Notes: generated from the letters alone by a model not told the origin. Shown: positions 15,850 to 28,022, numbered from the stretch's first letter. The stretch is DNA of 64,000 nucleotides from Agrococcus jejuensis (GCF_007679035.1 NZ_VEFR01000002.1:248001-312000); one strand, 5' to 3'. Program-made: numbers and translations.

Positions 15850-18800
15850 ATGAGCACCATCCCCTTCCGCAGGCAGCAGCGGGCGAAGCCGCCCGAGATG
15901 CCCTCCGGCGACATCGAGCTGCAGGAGCCGCCCTCGCTGCCCGAGCTGCAGCCGAAGGATCCGCTCATGATGCTGATGATGGTGCCGATGATGCTCATCA
16001 GCGGCGTCATGATGCTCGTCTTCCTGGGTCAGCGGAACCCGGCGCTCGCCGTCGGCCTCTTCCTCGGCATGCTCGGCCTCGCCGTGCTGATGGTGCTCGT
16101 GCAGCTCACGCGCGCCGCCGCCGAGCGCCGGAGCACCGTGCGCGGCGATCGCCGCGACTTCATGCGCTACCTCGCGCAGATGCGCACGAAGGTGCGCGGC
16201 GCCGCATCGCAGCAGCGCGCCTCGCTCACCTGGCGGCACCCCGACCCGGCGTCGCTGTCGAACGTGGCGATGACCGCGCGGCTCTGGGAGCGGCGCGGCA
16301 GCCACGGCGACTTCGGCGAGGTGCGCATCGGCACGGGCTCGCACAGCCTCAGCCAGCGCATCACCCCGCTGTCGACGAAGCCGATCGCCGATCTCGAGCC
16401 GCTCTCCGCTCGCGCCCTGCGCCGCTTCATCGCCGTGCACGGCTCGGTGCCGCAGCTGCCCGTCTCGCTGTTCCTGCGACGCCTCGCCGACATCCGCCTC
16501 ATGGGCGACGACGACGCCGCACGGGCGATGGTGCGCGCGATGATCGCGCAGGCCGTGACGGCGCACGCGCCCGACGAGCTGCGCATCGCGGTGTGCACCA
16601 CGCCCGAGCGCGCCGCCGACTGGGACTGGGTGAAATGGCTGCCGCACGCGCAGCACCCCAGCAGCCAGGACGGCGCCGGATCGACGCGCCTGTTCGACGT
16701 CGACGTCGCCGACTTCGTCGAGCTGCTCGACGGCGACCTCAACGGCCGATCGCGCTTCGAGCCCGGCGCCTCCCCCACGGCCGACGAGCCGTACCACCTC
16801 GTCGTCTTCGACGGCATCGCGCCGCCGACGGGCTCGCGGATCGCATCCGCCGGATACCGCTGCACGACCACCCTGACGCTCGGCATCGAGGTCGACGAGA
16901 CCGACACGTCGGGCCTGCTGCTCGACGTGCGGCCCGACGCGGTGCACATGCTGCGCACCGACCGCACCGAGGGCGTGCAGCGCACGGTCCTGTGCACGCC
17001 CGACGGGCTGAGCCTCGCGGCGGCGACCGCGCTCGTGCGCGTCATCGCGCCCTACCGCGTCGGCAGCCGGTCGGCGGATGCGAGCGAGCCGATGGTCTCG
17101 GACTTCGAGCTGCCGACGCTGCTGGGGATCGACGACGTCGACCGCTGGAGCCCCGAGGGCTTCATGCGCGAGCAGCTCGACCGCTCGCGCCTGCGCATCC
17201 CGCTGGGCGTCGACGAGCGCGGGCACCCCGTGGACCTCGACATCAAGGAGGCCGCGCAGGGCGGCATGGGCCCCCACGGCCTGCTCATCGGCGCGACGGG
17301 ATCGGGCAAGTCCGAGCTGCTGCGCACGCTCGTGCTCGGCATGGCGATGACGCACTCGTCGGAGACGCTGAACTTCGTGCTCGTCGACTTCAAGGGCGGC
17401 GCGACCTTCCTCGGCCTCGACGAGCTGCCGCACGTGTCGGCACTCATCACGAACCTCGCCGACGAGGCGACGCTCGTGACCCGCATGCAGGATGCGCTCG
17501 CCGGCGAGCTGAACCGCCGCCAGGAGTACCTGCGCGCGGCCGGCAACTACTCGTCGCTGCTCGAGCACGAGAAGGCCCGCCTCGCGGGCGCGCCGCTCGA
17601 GGCGATGCCGACGCTGTTCGTCATCGTCGACGAGTTCAGCGAGCTGCTCGCCTCCAACCCCGACTTCGCCGAGCTCTTCGTCATGATCGGCCGCCTCGGA
17701 CGCTCCCTCGGCGTGCACCTGCTGCTCGCGAGCCAGCGCCTCGAGGACGGCCGCATGACGAAGCTCGAGAGCCACCTCTCGTACCGCATCGGCCTGCGCA
17801 CGTTCTCGGCGATGGAGAGCCGCAGCGTCATCGGCGTGCCCGATGCGCACCAGCTGCCGAACGCGCCGGGCAACGGCTTCCTGCGCAGCGACGTCGCGAC
17901 CCTCACGCGCTTCAAGGCCGCGTACGTCTCGGGTGCCTACCGGCGTCGCACGCGCGAGCAGCGCCAGGAGGAGGTGCGCCAGCAGGTCGTGCTGTTCCGC
18001 GCCGAGCGCGTCGCACCGCCCGCGATCGAGGAGGGCCTGCAGCCCGCCCTCGAGGATGCGGTCGTCGCGCCGCTGCCCGCTGCGGCCGAGCCGTCGCCCG
18101 ACGAGACCGTCATGGGCATGATCGTCGACCGGCTCGTGGGCTTCGGCCCGCCGGCGCATCAGGTGTGGCTGCCGCCACTCGCCGACCCGCCCACGCTCGA
18201 CCAGCTGCTGCCGCCGCTGCTGCCCGACCCCGATCGCGGCCTGCACGCGATCGGCTGGACGGGATCCGGGCACCTCAGCGTGCCGATCGGCGTCGTCGAC
18301 AAGCCCTACGAGCAGACGCGCGAGCTGTACGAGATCGACCTCGCGGGCGCGGGCGGCAACGTCGGCGTGGCCGGCGGCCCGCAGTCGGGCAAGACGACGA
18401 TGCTGCGCACGATGGTGAGCGCCCTCGCCCTCACGCACACGCCCGCCGAGGTGCAGGTCTACTGCATCGACTTCGGCGGCGGCGGCCTCTCGACGCTCGA
18501 GTCGCTGCCCCATGTCGGCAGCGTCGCCACCCGGCGCCAGGGCGAGCAGGTCGCTCGCACGATCGCCGAGGTCAGCACGCTGCTGCGCGAGCGCGAGCAG
18601 CTCTTCACCGACGCGTCGCTCGAGGGGATGGCCGAGTACCGTGCTCGCCGCGCGGCCGGCGAGTTCGCCGAGCAGCAGTTCGGCGACGTCTTCCTCGTGG
18701 TCGACGGATGGGCCGCGCTGCGCGCCGAGTTCGAGCAGCACGACATGGCGCTGCGCGAGATCGCACGTCAGGGCCTCGCGTACGGCGTGCACGTCATGAT

Positions 18801-19833
18801 CTCGACGAACCGCTGGACCGACGTGCACAGCTCGCTGCGCGATCAGCTCGGCACGCGCGTCGAGCTGAAGCTCGGCGACCCGATCGACTCGGTGCACGGC
18901 ATGCGCAAGGCCGCCACCGTGCCGCAGCTGCCGGGTCGCGGCATCGACGCCGACGGCATGCACTTCCTCGCCGGCGTGCCGCGCATCGACGGCGCGACGA
19001 CCGTCGACGGACTCGCCGCGGCCTCGCGCGACCTCGGCGACGCCGTGCGCGAGGGCTGGACCGGCCCCGTGGCGCCCGGGGTGCGCATGCTGCCCGCCGT
19101 GCTCGACGCGGCACTGCTGCCCGCCCCGACGGCACCCGGTCCGCGCATCGCGATCGGCCACGGCGAGCAGGACCTCCAGCCGGTGTGGCACGACTTCGCC
19201 GCGAAGCCGCACCTCAGCATCGTCGGCGACTCGGCGAGCGGCAAGACGGGCGCGATGCGCCTCATCGCGAGCGGCGTCGTCGGCGCCTACTCGGCCGACG
19301 ACGCGCGCATCACCGTCATCGACCCGCGTCGCGGCGTCGTCGAGTCGGTGCCCGAGGCGTACCAGTTCGCCACCGCGTTCTCGACGTCGGCGACCGAGCA
19401 GGTCGTCGCGCGGCTCATGACGGAGCTGCGCGAGCGCGTGCCGAGCGCCGACGTCACGCCGGCGCAGCTGCGCCGACGCGACTGGTGGAGCGGTCCCGAG
19501 CACTTCGTGTTCGTCGACGACTACGACCTGCTGCTGGGCACGATGGGCGGGCCGCTCGCGCCCCTCGTCGAGCTGATCCCGCAGGCGGGCGACATCGGCC
19601 TGCACCTCATCCTCGCCCGTGCGGGCGCAGGATCGAGCAGGACGGCGATGGATGCGGTGATCCGCAGGCTGCACGAGTCCAACACCCCCGAGCTCACGCT
19701 GTCGCTGCCGGCGTCCGAGCCCCTCACGTTCACGCCGGGTCGCGGCAAGCCGCTGCCTCCGGGCCGAGCGGCGCTGCTCACGCGGCGCGGCGGCGAGGGC
19801 CTGCAGATCGGATGGACGGAGCCGGTGGCATGA
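15850..19833 (+). CDS. eccC: Type VII secretion ATPase EccC (three FtsK/SpoIIIE domains)
   Basis: EccC drives export and binds WXG100 substrates. Two membrane helices (about residues 38-85, unusually Met-rich) are followed by an EccC-type linker domain and three ATPase modules. Their Walker A motifs are GATGSGKSE (about 481), GGPQSGKTT (about 841) and GDSASGKTG (about 1123), with Walker B-like LVDFKGG, CIDFGGGG and FVFVDDYD. It is a fused EccCa-EccCb of 1,327 aa. The ATG at 15850 (MSTIPFRR) is used because GAGGAGAG lies just before it; the upstream ATG at 15805 lacks a ribosome site. The gene overlaps the mycosin gene by four bases. Confidence 0.95.
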   Translation: MSTIPFRRQQRAKPPEMPSGDIELQEPPSLPELQPKDPLMMLMMVPMMLISGVMMLVFLGQRNPALAVGLFLGMLGLAVLMVLVQLTRAAAERRSTVRGDRRDFMRYLAQMRTKVRGAASQQRASLTWRHPDPASLSNVAMTARLWERRGSHGDFGEVRIGTGSHSLSQRITPLSTKPIADLEPLSARALRRFIAVHGSVPQLPVSLFLRRLADIRLMGDDDAARAMVRAMIAQAVTAHAPDELRIAVCTTPERAADWDWVKWLPHAQHPSSQDGAGSTRLFDVDVADFVELLDGDLNGRSRFEPGASPTADEPYHLVVFDGIAPPTGSRIASAGYRCTTTLTLGIEVDETDTSGLLLDVRPDAVHMLRTDRTEGVQRTVLCTPDGLSLAAATALVRVIAPYRVGSRSADASEPMVSDFELPTLLGIDDVDRWSPEGFMREQLDRSRLRIPLGVDERGHPVDLDIKEAAQGGMGPHGLLIGATGSGKSELLRTLVLGMAMTHSSETLNFVLVDFKGGATFLGLDELPHVSALITNLADEATLVTRMQDALAGELNRRQEYLRAAGNYSSLLEHEKARLAGAPLEAMPTLFVIVDEFSELLASNPDFAELFVMIGRLGRSLGVHLLLASQRLEDGRMTKLESHLSYRIGLRTFSAMESRSVIGVPDAHQLPNAPGNGFLRSDVATLTRFKAAYVSGAYRRRTREQRQEEVRQQVVLFRAERVAPPAIEEGLQPALEDAVVAPLPAAAEPSPDETVMGMIVDRLVGFGPPAHQVWLPPLADPPTLDQLLPPLLPDPDRGLHAIGWTGSGHLSVPIGVVDKPYEQTRELYEIDLAGAGGNVGVAGGPQSGKTTMLRTMVSALALTHTPAEVQVYCIDFGGGGLSTLESLPHVGSVATRRQGEQVARTIAEVSTLLREREQLFTDASLEGMAEYRARRAAGEFAEQQFGDVFLVVDGWAALRAEFEQHDMALREIARQGLAYGVHVMISTNRWTDVHSSLRDQLGTRVELKLGDPIDSVHGMRKAATVPQLPGRGIDADGMHFLAGVPRIDGATTVDGLAAASRDLGDAVREGWTGPVAPGVRMLPAVLDAALLPAPTAPGPRIAIGHGEQDLQPVWHDFAAKPHLSIVGDSASGKTGAMRLIASGVVGAYSADDARITVIDPRRGVVESVPEAYQFATAFSTSATEQVVARLMTELRERVPSADVTPAQLRRRDWWSGPEHFVFVDDYDLLLGTMGGPLAPLVELIPQAGDIGLHLILARAGAGSSRTAMDAVIRRLHESNTPELTLSLPASEPLTFTPGRGKPLPPGRAALLTRRGGEGLQIGWTEPVA

Positions 19834-20993
19834 GGCGCGCGAGGCTCGTCGCCGCAGCATCGACGCTCGCGGTCGTCGCGAGCGTGCTGCTGCCCGCCGC
19901 GAGCGCGACGCCCGCCGTCGCGTCGTGCGCGGCGACGGCAGGGTCGCCCGTCATCGAGGCCCCCTCGTGGGGGCAGCAGCGCATGGGTGCCGAGCGCGCC
20001 TGGCCGCGCTCGACGGGCGACGTCGTCGTGGCCGTGCTCGACACCGGCGTCAGCGCAGCATCCGCCTCCCTGCAGGGCGTCGTCCTCCCCGGCACCGACC
20101 TCGCGGGCGGCACCGGCGACGTCGACTGCTACGGGCGCGGCACGTTCGTCGCCTCGCTCATCGCAGGGCAGCCGCTCGAGGGCACCGCGTTCGCCGGCAT
20201 CGCGCCGGGCGCGACGATCCTGCCGGTGCGCATCACGAACGACCCCGACGACCTCATGTTCACGTCCGAGCTCCCCGCCCTCCTCGCCCGCGGCATCACG
20301 GCGGCGGTCGAGGGTGGCGCGCGCGTCATCGCGATGCCGCTCACGTCGTCGTCGAGCTCGGCAGAGCTCGAGCAGGCCGTGCAGGCGGCGGTCGCGGCCG
20401 ACGTGCTCGTCGTCGCCGCCGCCAGCGCCCCCACGACCGACGCCCTCGCCTTCCCGGCGAGCCTCGACGGCGTGCTGTCGGTGGCACCGCTCGACGAGGA
20501 CGGCGGCACCGACCCGGCCCAGCTGGGTGCCGTGCCCGATCTCGCAGCACCCTCCGGCGGGCTCGTGGGCGCCGTGCCCGACGGAGCCGGCCACGTGACG
20601 GGCGCCGAGGCCGACCTGTCGGTCGCCTACGCCGCGGGCGCTGCTGCGCTCGTGCGCGCCGAGCGACCGGAGCTCACGGCCGCCGAGGTCGCCGACCGCC
20701 TCATGGCGACGGCCGACCCGTCGACGGCGCCGCTCGCCGAGGGCATGACGAGCGACCCGTCGATCGGCCACGGCGTCGTCGACCCCGTGGCCGCCGTCTC
20801 CCGCCTCGATCCCGACTCGGTCGCGGTCGCCTCGGGCGATGCGCCCGTGCTCGACATGCCCGCCGAGCCCGACGAGCGGCCGATCGACCTGGCGCTGCTC
20901 ATCGGCATCGGCCTGCTCGCCGCCGCCGTCGCGGTGCTCGGCCCCGTGCTCGGCATCGTGTCGGTGCGCCGGAGGCGTGCAGGCGAGGCCTGA
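19830..20993 (+). CDS. mycP: Mycosin-like subtilase, apparently catalytically inactive
   Basis: The domain order is that of MycP: signal peptide (residues 1-32), subtilase domain (about 45-320) and a C-terminal membrane helix (about 352-377). The Asp of the triad is present in VLDTGV (D71). The His block reads GRGTFVAS (R103 where GHGT is expected). The oxyanion block AAAGN reads AAASA (198-200). The Ser block GTSxAAP is replaced by EADLSVAY, so D262 occupies the Ser position unless S264 serves. Proteolysis is therefore unlikely. Mycosins are also needed structurally to stabilise ESX membrane complexes independently of protease activity, which would explain retention. The gene overlaps the eccC stop (ATGA). 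Confidence 0.9.
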   Translation: MRRARLVAAASTLAVVASVLLPAASATPAVASCAATAGSPVIEAPSWGQQRMGAERAWPRSTGDVVVAVLDTGVSAASASLQGVVLPGTDLAGGTGDVDCYGRGTFVASLIAGQPLEGTAFAGIAPGATILPVRITNDPDDLMFTSELPALLARGITAAVEGGARVIAMPLTSSSSSAELEQAVQAAVAADVLVVAAASAPTTDALAFPASLDGVLSVAPLDEDGGTDPAQLGAVPDLAAPSGGLVGAVPDGAGHVTGAEADLSVAYAAGAAALVRAERPELTAAEVADRLMATADPSTAPLAEGMTSDPSIGHGVVDPVAAVSRLDPDSVAVASGDAPVLDMPAEPDERPIDLALLIGIGLLAAAVAVLGPVLGIVSVRRRRAGEA

Positions 20994-21486
20994 CTCCCCC
21001 AGCAACTGGTCGCCTCGGGCGGGCACGTCAGGTCTCGTGACGGCTCCTCGCTGCGCTCCGGGCCTCCTCGACCAGCTGGAAGGACGGCATCCCCGAACCG
21101 GGGCGGTCCAGGAAGGCGGTCGAGGAAGGCGCGAGAGGAGCGGCTCCCCCTCCAGCCGGTCGAGGAGCGCGCGAGCCCGAAGGGCGAGCACGCGTCACGA
21201 GACCACGCGACCGCCGCTCCCGCCCGATCACGCAGATGGTCGCGCCGAGCGGGCACGTCACGAGGTCTCGTGACGGCTCCTCGCTGCGCTCGGGGCCTCC
21301 TCGACCAGCTGGAAGGACGGCATCCCCGCACGCTGGCAGCGGCTCCCCTCCAGCCGGTCGAGGAGCGCGCGGGCCCGAAGGGCGAGCACGCGTCACGAGA
21401 CCACGCGACCGCCGCTCCTGCCCAGGCACGCGCATGGTCGCGCCGAGCGGGCACGTCACGCGGTCTCGATCAGCCGGTAGGGACGA
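20994..21486. repeat. Mosaic inverted repeats between mycP and clpC
   Basis: This gene-free stretch carries two to three units of a mosaic bounded by CTGGTCGAGGA-like and TCCTCGACCAG arms. Inside are a second inverted pair around TCACGAGACCACGCGAC and GTCACGAGGTCTCGTGA and the segment AGCCCGAAGGGCGAGCACG. The same blocks recur at 26.1, 37.6, 61.0 and 62.9 kb. No coding function is seen. Confidence 0.8.
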
Positions 21487-21521
21487 CGACGCCCCCGCAT
21501 CCGATGGATGCGGCGGCGTCG
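21487..21521. terminator. Terminator hairpin downstream of clpC
   Basis: A 16-bp stem with one mismatch and a three-base loop, with the core CCGCATCC-gat-GGATGCGG. It lies 19 bases beyond the clpC stop. Hairpins with the same GCATCC core occur at 47836 and 63104, so this is a recurrent terminator form in this genome. Confidence 0.75.
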
Positions 21522-21539
21522 TGACGGCGAGGCCGAGCG

Positions 21540-24023
<2,484 letters not shown>

Positions 24024-24174
24024 CGCATGCCTCCTGACGTTGAGATCGAGGCTAGACCGAACGCGGGCGCCGCGGCGGCCTGTTCGCTGTCGGCATGGCG
24101 TGCGGCGCCGACGAGCCGGGGACGCACAGGCGCGACCGATGCGGGCTGGGTAGCCTTCCACGCGAGGAGGTCCC

Positions 24175-25848
24175 GTGAGCCTGGACGACCAGAGTCGAGC
24201 CGGCGCACCGACGCCGCTCGGACGCCCGCAGCAGCCCGCCGACCCGAGCGCAGCGGTCGAGAACCCGGCGACGGCCGCGGAGCGCGCGCCCGACCGGGTC
24301 GTGCCGCCCGGCTTCAGCCGCGGCGAGGACACGATCTACCAGCAGCAGTGGGGCACGCAGCAGCCGTGGCAGCCGCCCGCCGCCCCTGGCGCGCCGCCCG
24401 CGTGGCAGCAGCAGGCGCCTGCGGCTCCGTCGCGCGCTCGCGTGCCGGCGGCGCTGCCGCTCGAGGGCCAGGTCTACGCGCAGGCGCTGCGCCCGCTCCC
24501 GCGCCGTGTGGGCCGGTGGTTCCTCGCATGGGCGATCGCGATCGGCTTCTTCGCGCTGGGTCAGGCCATCGCGCTCGCGCTCATGATGCCCGGCCTGCTC
24601 GAGATCTTCGACGACCCGACGACCGCGGCGAACGATCCCGCCTTCCTCATGGACGCCGTCATGGGCTCGCCCATGGCGTTCCTCGGCATCAACCTGTCGT
24701 GGGCGGCGATGATCCCGGGCGCCGTCGTGGCGCTCGCGGCGTACGGCGACAAGGCCATGGGATTCGCGTTCTCGGTCGCCGGGCGCTGGCGGTGGAGTGC
24801 CGTGGGCCGCACCGCGCTCGTCGTCGCGCCGATCTTCGCGATCTACGTCGGCGTCACGTTCCTCATCGATCCGTCGATCGAGTGGCGCTTCCAGCCCGAC
24901 TGGCTGCTCGTGGCCATCGTGCTGCTCACCACGCCGCTGCAGTCGTCGGGCGAGGAGTTCGCCTTCCGCGGCATCGTGACCCAGCAACTCGGCTCGTGGA
25001 TGCGCAACCCCTGGGTGTCGTCGCTCGTCACGGGCGGTGCGATCGGGCTCGTGTTCGGCCTCGCCCACATCGGGTACCCGCCACTGGCGATCCTGCAGGT
25101 CTCCCTCGTCGGGTTCACGTGCGCCATGCTCACGTTCCGCACCGGCGGCCTCGAGGCCGCGTGCGTCGTGCACACCGCGAACAACGTCTTCATCATGCTG
25201 CCGCTCGCGCTCATGGGCGTCTCGCCCTTCGCGACCTCGTCGGGCGAGGAGGGGCCGTTCTGGATCCAGCTCGTCGCGTTCGCCGCCTGCATCGCCGCCC
25301 TCGGTCTGTCGTACGTCGCCGTGCACCTCATGTCGAAGCGCTGGCAGCGTCGCACCGAGGGCGCGCCCGGCGCCGAGCTGCTGCTCCTGCCGAAGCCGCA
25401 GCCGCAGCTCGTGGCGCCCGGGATGCCCGCGATGGCAGCGGCGCCCGGGTACGGCGCTCCCGGGTACGGGGCACCCGGGTACGGGATCCCGCAGCAGGCG
25501 CCCGGGTACGGCGCACCCGGCTACGGCATGCCGTCGCAGGCGCCCGGCTTCGGCGCTCCTGGGTACGGCATGCCGCCGCAGGCACCCGGGTCCGGCGCTC
25601 CTGGGTACGGGATGCCCCAGCAGGGATGGCAGCAGCCCGCGCCCCAGCAGTGGGCGCCGCAGGCGATGCCGCAGCAGCCGTGGGCGCAGCAGGCCGCGCC
25701 GCAGCAGGCGTGGCCCCCTGCCGGGTCGCCGACGCCGCATCCCGCGCCCGAGCAGCACGGCTGGGGCGCGCCGGTCGAGGCCGAGCCGCAGGCACCCGCC
25801 GGCGGGCCGCCGCCCGCTGCCGAGGAGCCGCAGCGCGACGACCGCTGA
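24175..25848 (+). CDS. CPBP-family intramembrane metalloprotease with Pro/Gly/Tyr/Gln-rich tail
   Basis: The GTG at 24175 is supported by GAGGAGG seven bases upstream. A Pro/Gln-rich cytoplasmic N-terminus (1-100) precedes about eight membrane helices (about 110-390). The CPBP (CAAX protease/bacteriocin-processing) motifs are present: EEFAFRG at about residue 260, a His in GLAHIG at about 297 and the HTANN motif at about 333. The last 150 residues are a disordered tail of PGYGAPGYG-type repeats and Gln/Pro runs. Family members are membrane-embedded glutamic-type endopeptidases. The substrate is unknown, and the gene has no functional link to neighbouring clpC visible in the sequence. Confidence 0.88.
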   Translation: MSLDDQSRAGAPTPLGRPQQPADPSAAVENPATAAERAPDRVVPPGFSRGEDTIYQQQWGTQQPWQPPAAPGAPPAWQQQAPAAPSRARVPAALPLEGQVYAQALRPLPRRVGRWFLAWAIAIGFFALGQAIALALMMPGLLEIFDDPTTAANDPAFLMDAVMGSPMAFLGINLSWAAMIPGAVVALAAYGDKAMGFAFSVAGRWRWSAVGRTALVVAPIFAIYVGVTFLIDPSIEWRFQPDWLLVAIVLLTTPLQSSGEEFAFRGIVTQQLGSWMRNPWVSSLVTGGAIGLVFGLAHIGYPPLAILQVSLVGFTCAMLTFRTGGLEAACVVHTANNVFIMLPLALMGVSPFATSSGEEGPFWIQLVAFAACIAALGLSYVAVHLMSKRWQRRTEGAPGAELLLLPKPQPQLVAPGMPAMAAAPGYGAPGYGAPGYGIPQQAPGYGAPGYGMPSQAPGFGAPGYGMPPQAPGSGAPGYGMPQQGWQQPAPQQWAPQAMPQQPWAQQAAPQQAWPPAGSPTPHPAPEQHGWGAPVEAEPQAPAGGPPPAAEEPQRDDR

Positions 25849-25855
25849 CGCACGA

Positions 25856-25881
25856 ACGCCCGCACCTCACGGTGCGGGCGT
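25856..25881. terminator. Bidirectional terminator hairpin
   Basis: An 11-bp perfect stem (ACGCCCGCACC / GGTGCGGGCGT) with a four-base loop. It lies between the convergent CPBP protease gene and the small membrane protein gene ending at 25896, so it can serve both. Confidence 0.75.
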
Positions 25882-25895
25882 CGTCGGTCGGGGCG

Positions 25896-26072
25896 TCAGG
25901 CCTTCGGCGGCAAGCCGGCCTTCTCGCGCTCCTCCGCCTCGATGCGGTCGTAGACGCGGCGGGCCGTGCGGTCGGCGCGGAAGATCGAGCGCAGCACGAA
26001 CCAGAAGACGACGCAGATCACGATGGTCGGGATCAGCGAGAAGATCGCGTTCCCCCAGAAGTCCTGCGGCAT
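25896..26072 (-). CDS. Small single-pass membrane protein, 58 aa
   Basis: The ATG at 26072 (MPQDFWGN) is preferred over the upstream ATG at 26150, which would read through the intergenic repeat. The protein has one hydrophobic helix (about residues 9-30) followed by a basic and then Glu-rich cytoplasmic tail. I cannot name a function. It lies downstream of lysS, separated by a repeat element. Confidence 0.65.
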   Translation of the reverse strand: MPQDFWGNAIFSLIPTIVICVVFWFVLRSIFRADRTARRVYDRIEAEEREKAGLPPKA

Positions 26073-26099
26073 GGCTCCATGGTACCGCGCGGGTCGCGG

Positions 26100-26277
26100 G
26101 CGATCCCCCAGCAGCTGGTCGAGGAGCGCGCGAGCCCGAAGGGCGAGCACGCGTCACGAGACCACGCGACCGCCGCTCCCGCCCAGCCGTGCGCGTGGTC
26201 GCGCCGGGCGGGCACGTCACGTGGTCTCGCGACGGCTCCTCGCCTGCGCCTCGGGGCCTCCTCGACCAGTTGAGGGC
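26100..26277. repeat. Mosaic inverted-repeat element
   Basis: One full unit of the CTGGTCGAGGA ... TCCTCGACCAG mosaic lies between the 58-aa protein gene and lysS. The right arm ends essentially at the lysS stop codon (26278-26280), so the element forms the lysS 3' untranslated region. The inner blocks match the copies at 21.0 and 61.0 kb. Confidence 0.8.
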
Positions 26278-28014
26278 CTACGCCGTCAGCAGGCTCCGCA
26301 GGCGCTCCTCGCCGATCGCGAGGAGCAGCGTCGGCAGACGCGGGCCCGCGTCGCGGTCGACGAGCAGGCGGTAGAGCAGGGTGAAGAACGCGCGCTGCTC
26401 GGCGGCGATCTCCTTGTCGCCCTTCACGATGGCGGTCGGCTCGAGGCCGCGCTGCACCTTCACGACGCCGTAGACCTGGTTCGTGAGGCCGTCGATCGAC
26501 CACGCGTCGCCGATGGCGGGCAGGCCGCCGCCGCCGTCGAGCAGCAGGGCGATGGCTGCCCGCTGGCCGGGCTCGAGCGCGCCCAGCGTCTCGACGTCGG
26601 GCTCCGCGCGCACGACGGTGCGCTCGTCGGTCGGCATCTGCGTCGCGACCCACGTCTCGACGCGTCCGAGGCGCGGCTGCAGCGTGCCGAGGTCGCCGAT
26701 CGTGCCATCGACCTGGCGCACGAGGCGCACGAGCTGTGCAGGATCGCCGGTCGACAGGTCGACGAGCGACGCGAGGGTGCGGAACGCCACGCGGTGCGGC
26801 GTCGACTCGAGCGTCTCGTCGGCCGTGCCGATCGCGCGGGCGTGCGCCGCGACCTCCGCCGCACCGGCCGTGCCGGCGTCGAGCTTGCGACCGAGCGCAT
26901 CCCACTCGTCGTAGAGGCGCTGCAGCTCGCTGCCGAAGGCGACGTCGAACGACTGGTTCATGCGGCGGCGCGCGTACTGCCAGCGCAGCACGGGCCCCTC
27001 CATGACCTGCAGGGCATCGATCGGTGCCGGGGCACCACCGCGCGACGACGACATCTTCGCCGCGCCGCCGAAGCCGACGAACGCGTACATGGGGCCGTAG
27101 GGCCGCTCCCAGCCGAACAGCGGCGCGAGCTCGAGACCGACCTGGAACGATGAGCCGGGCGACTGGTGGTCGACGCCCGAGGGCTCGAACACGACGCGCT
27201 CGTAGGCCCAGCGCATGGGCCAGTCGACCTTCCACACGAGCTTGCCCGAGCGGTGCTCGCGCAGCAGCACCGTCTCGACGTGCCCGCACTGGCACGTGTA
27301 CGACAGCTCGGTCGAGTCGTCGTCGTAGGCCGTGATCGTGGTGAGGTCGGTGCCGCACGCCGTGCAGTACGGCTTGTACGGGTAGTACTCCGCGCCGCCC
27401 GAGCCGTCGTCCTCCGACGCGGCGCCCGAGCCGGCGGCGAGCGCCTTCTGCAGCTCCTCGTCGTCGTCCTTCGCGGCGGGCAGCGTGCGGAACTGCGCGA
27501 GGATCGCGTCGATCTCGCGGCGCTTGCGCATCGCGTCGAGGATCTGCTCGGTGTACGCGCCCGACGTGTACTGCTCGGTCTGCGAGATGCCGCGGTAGCG
27601 GATGCCGAGCGCTGCGAAGCCCTCCTCGGCCTGCGCGCGGAAGTGGGCGGCCCACGAGTCGTGCGCCGATCCGGGAGGGGCGGGCACCGAGGTGAGGGGC
27701 TTGCCGATGTGCTGCGTCCACGACTCGTCGACGCCCTCGATGCCGGCGGGCACCTTGCGGAATCGGTCGTAGTCGTCCCACGAGATGATGTGCTCCACCT
27801 CGAGGCCGCGGCGCCGGATCTCGTCGCCGACGAGGTGGGGGCTCATGACCTCGCGGAAGTTGCCGAGGTGGATGACGCCCGAGGGAGACAGGCCAGAGGC
27901 GACGAGCGGCTTCGTGCCCAGACGCGCGGCCTTCTCGATGACCTCGTCGGCGAGCCTCGAGACCCAGTCGTCGCGGACGTCGGCTGCGTTCGGGGTGGGC
28001 TCGCTCACGGACAT
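26278..28014 (-). CDS. lysS: Lysyl-tRNA synthetase, class I
   Basis: The enzyme charges tRNA-Lys. This is the class I (archaeal-type, LysK) form rather than the common bacterial class II enzyme. The HIGH-type motif reads SPSGVIHLGN (about residues 43-52), the KMSKS-type motif AAKMSSSRGG (about 320), and zinc-binding Cys pairs appear in CTACGTD and CQCGHVET. The 578-aa length fits. The ATG at 28014 (MSVSEPTP) is chosen because upstream sequence is a terminator hairpin. It is separated from panC by the lipoprotein/sigma island. Confidence 0.95.
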   Translation of the reverse strand: MSVSEPTPNAADVRDDWVSRLADEVIEKAARLGTKPLVASGLSPSGVIHLGNFREVMSPHLVGDEIRRRGLEVEHIISWDDYDRFRKVPAGIEGVDESWTQHIGKPLTSVPAPPGSAHDSWAAHFRAQAEEGFAALGIRYRGISQTEQYTSGAYTEQILDAMRKRREIDAILAQFRTLPAAKDDDEELQKALAAGSGAASEDDGSGGAEYYPYKPYCTACGTDLTTITAYDDDSTELSYTCQCGHVETVLLREHRSGKLVWKVDWPMRWAYERVVFEPSGVDHQSPGSSFQVGLELAPLFGWERPYGPMYAFVGFGGAAKMSSSRGGAPAPIDALQVMEGPVLRWQYARRRMNQSFDVAFGSELQRLYDEWDALGRKLDAGTAGAAEVAAHARAIGTADETLESTPHRVAFRTLASLVDLSTGDPAQLVRLVRQVDGTIGDLGTLQPRLGRVETWVATQMPTDERTVVRAEPDVETLGALEPGQRAAIALLLDGGGGLPAIGDAWSIDGLTNQVYGVVKVQRGLEPTAIVKGDKEIAAEQRAFFTLLYRLLVDRDAGPRLPTLLLAIGEERLRSLLTA

Positions 28015-28022
28015 CGATCCTA

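Noticed and set aside
24024..24174. ClgR- or HspR-type operator upstream of clpC
   Set aside because: A weak TTCGCTGTCGGC match was seen but lacks the second half-site.
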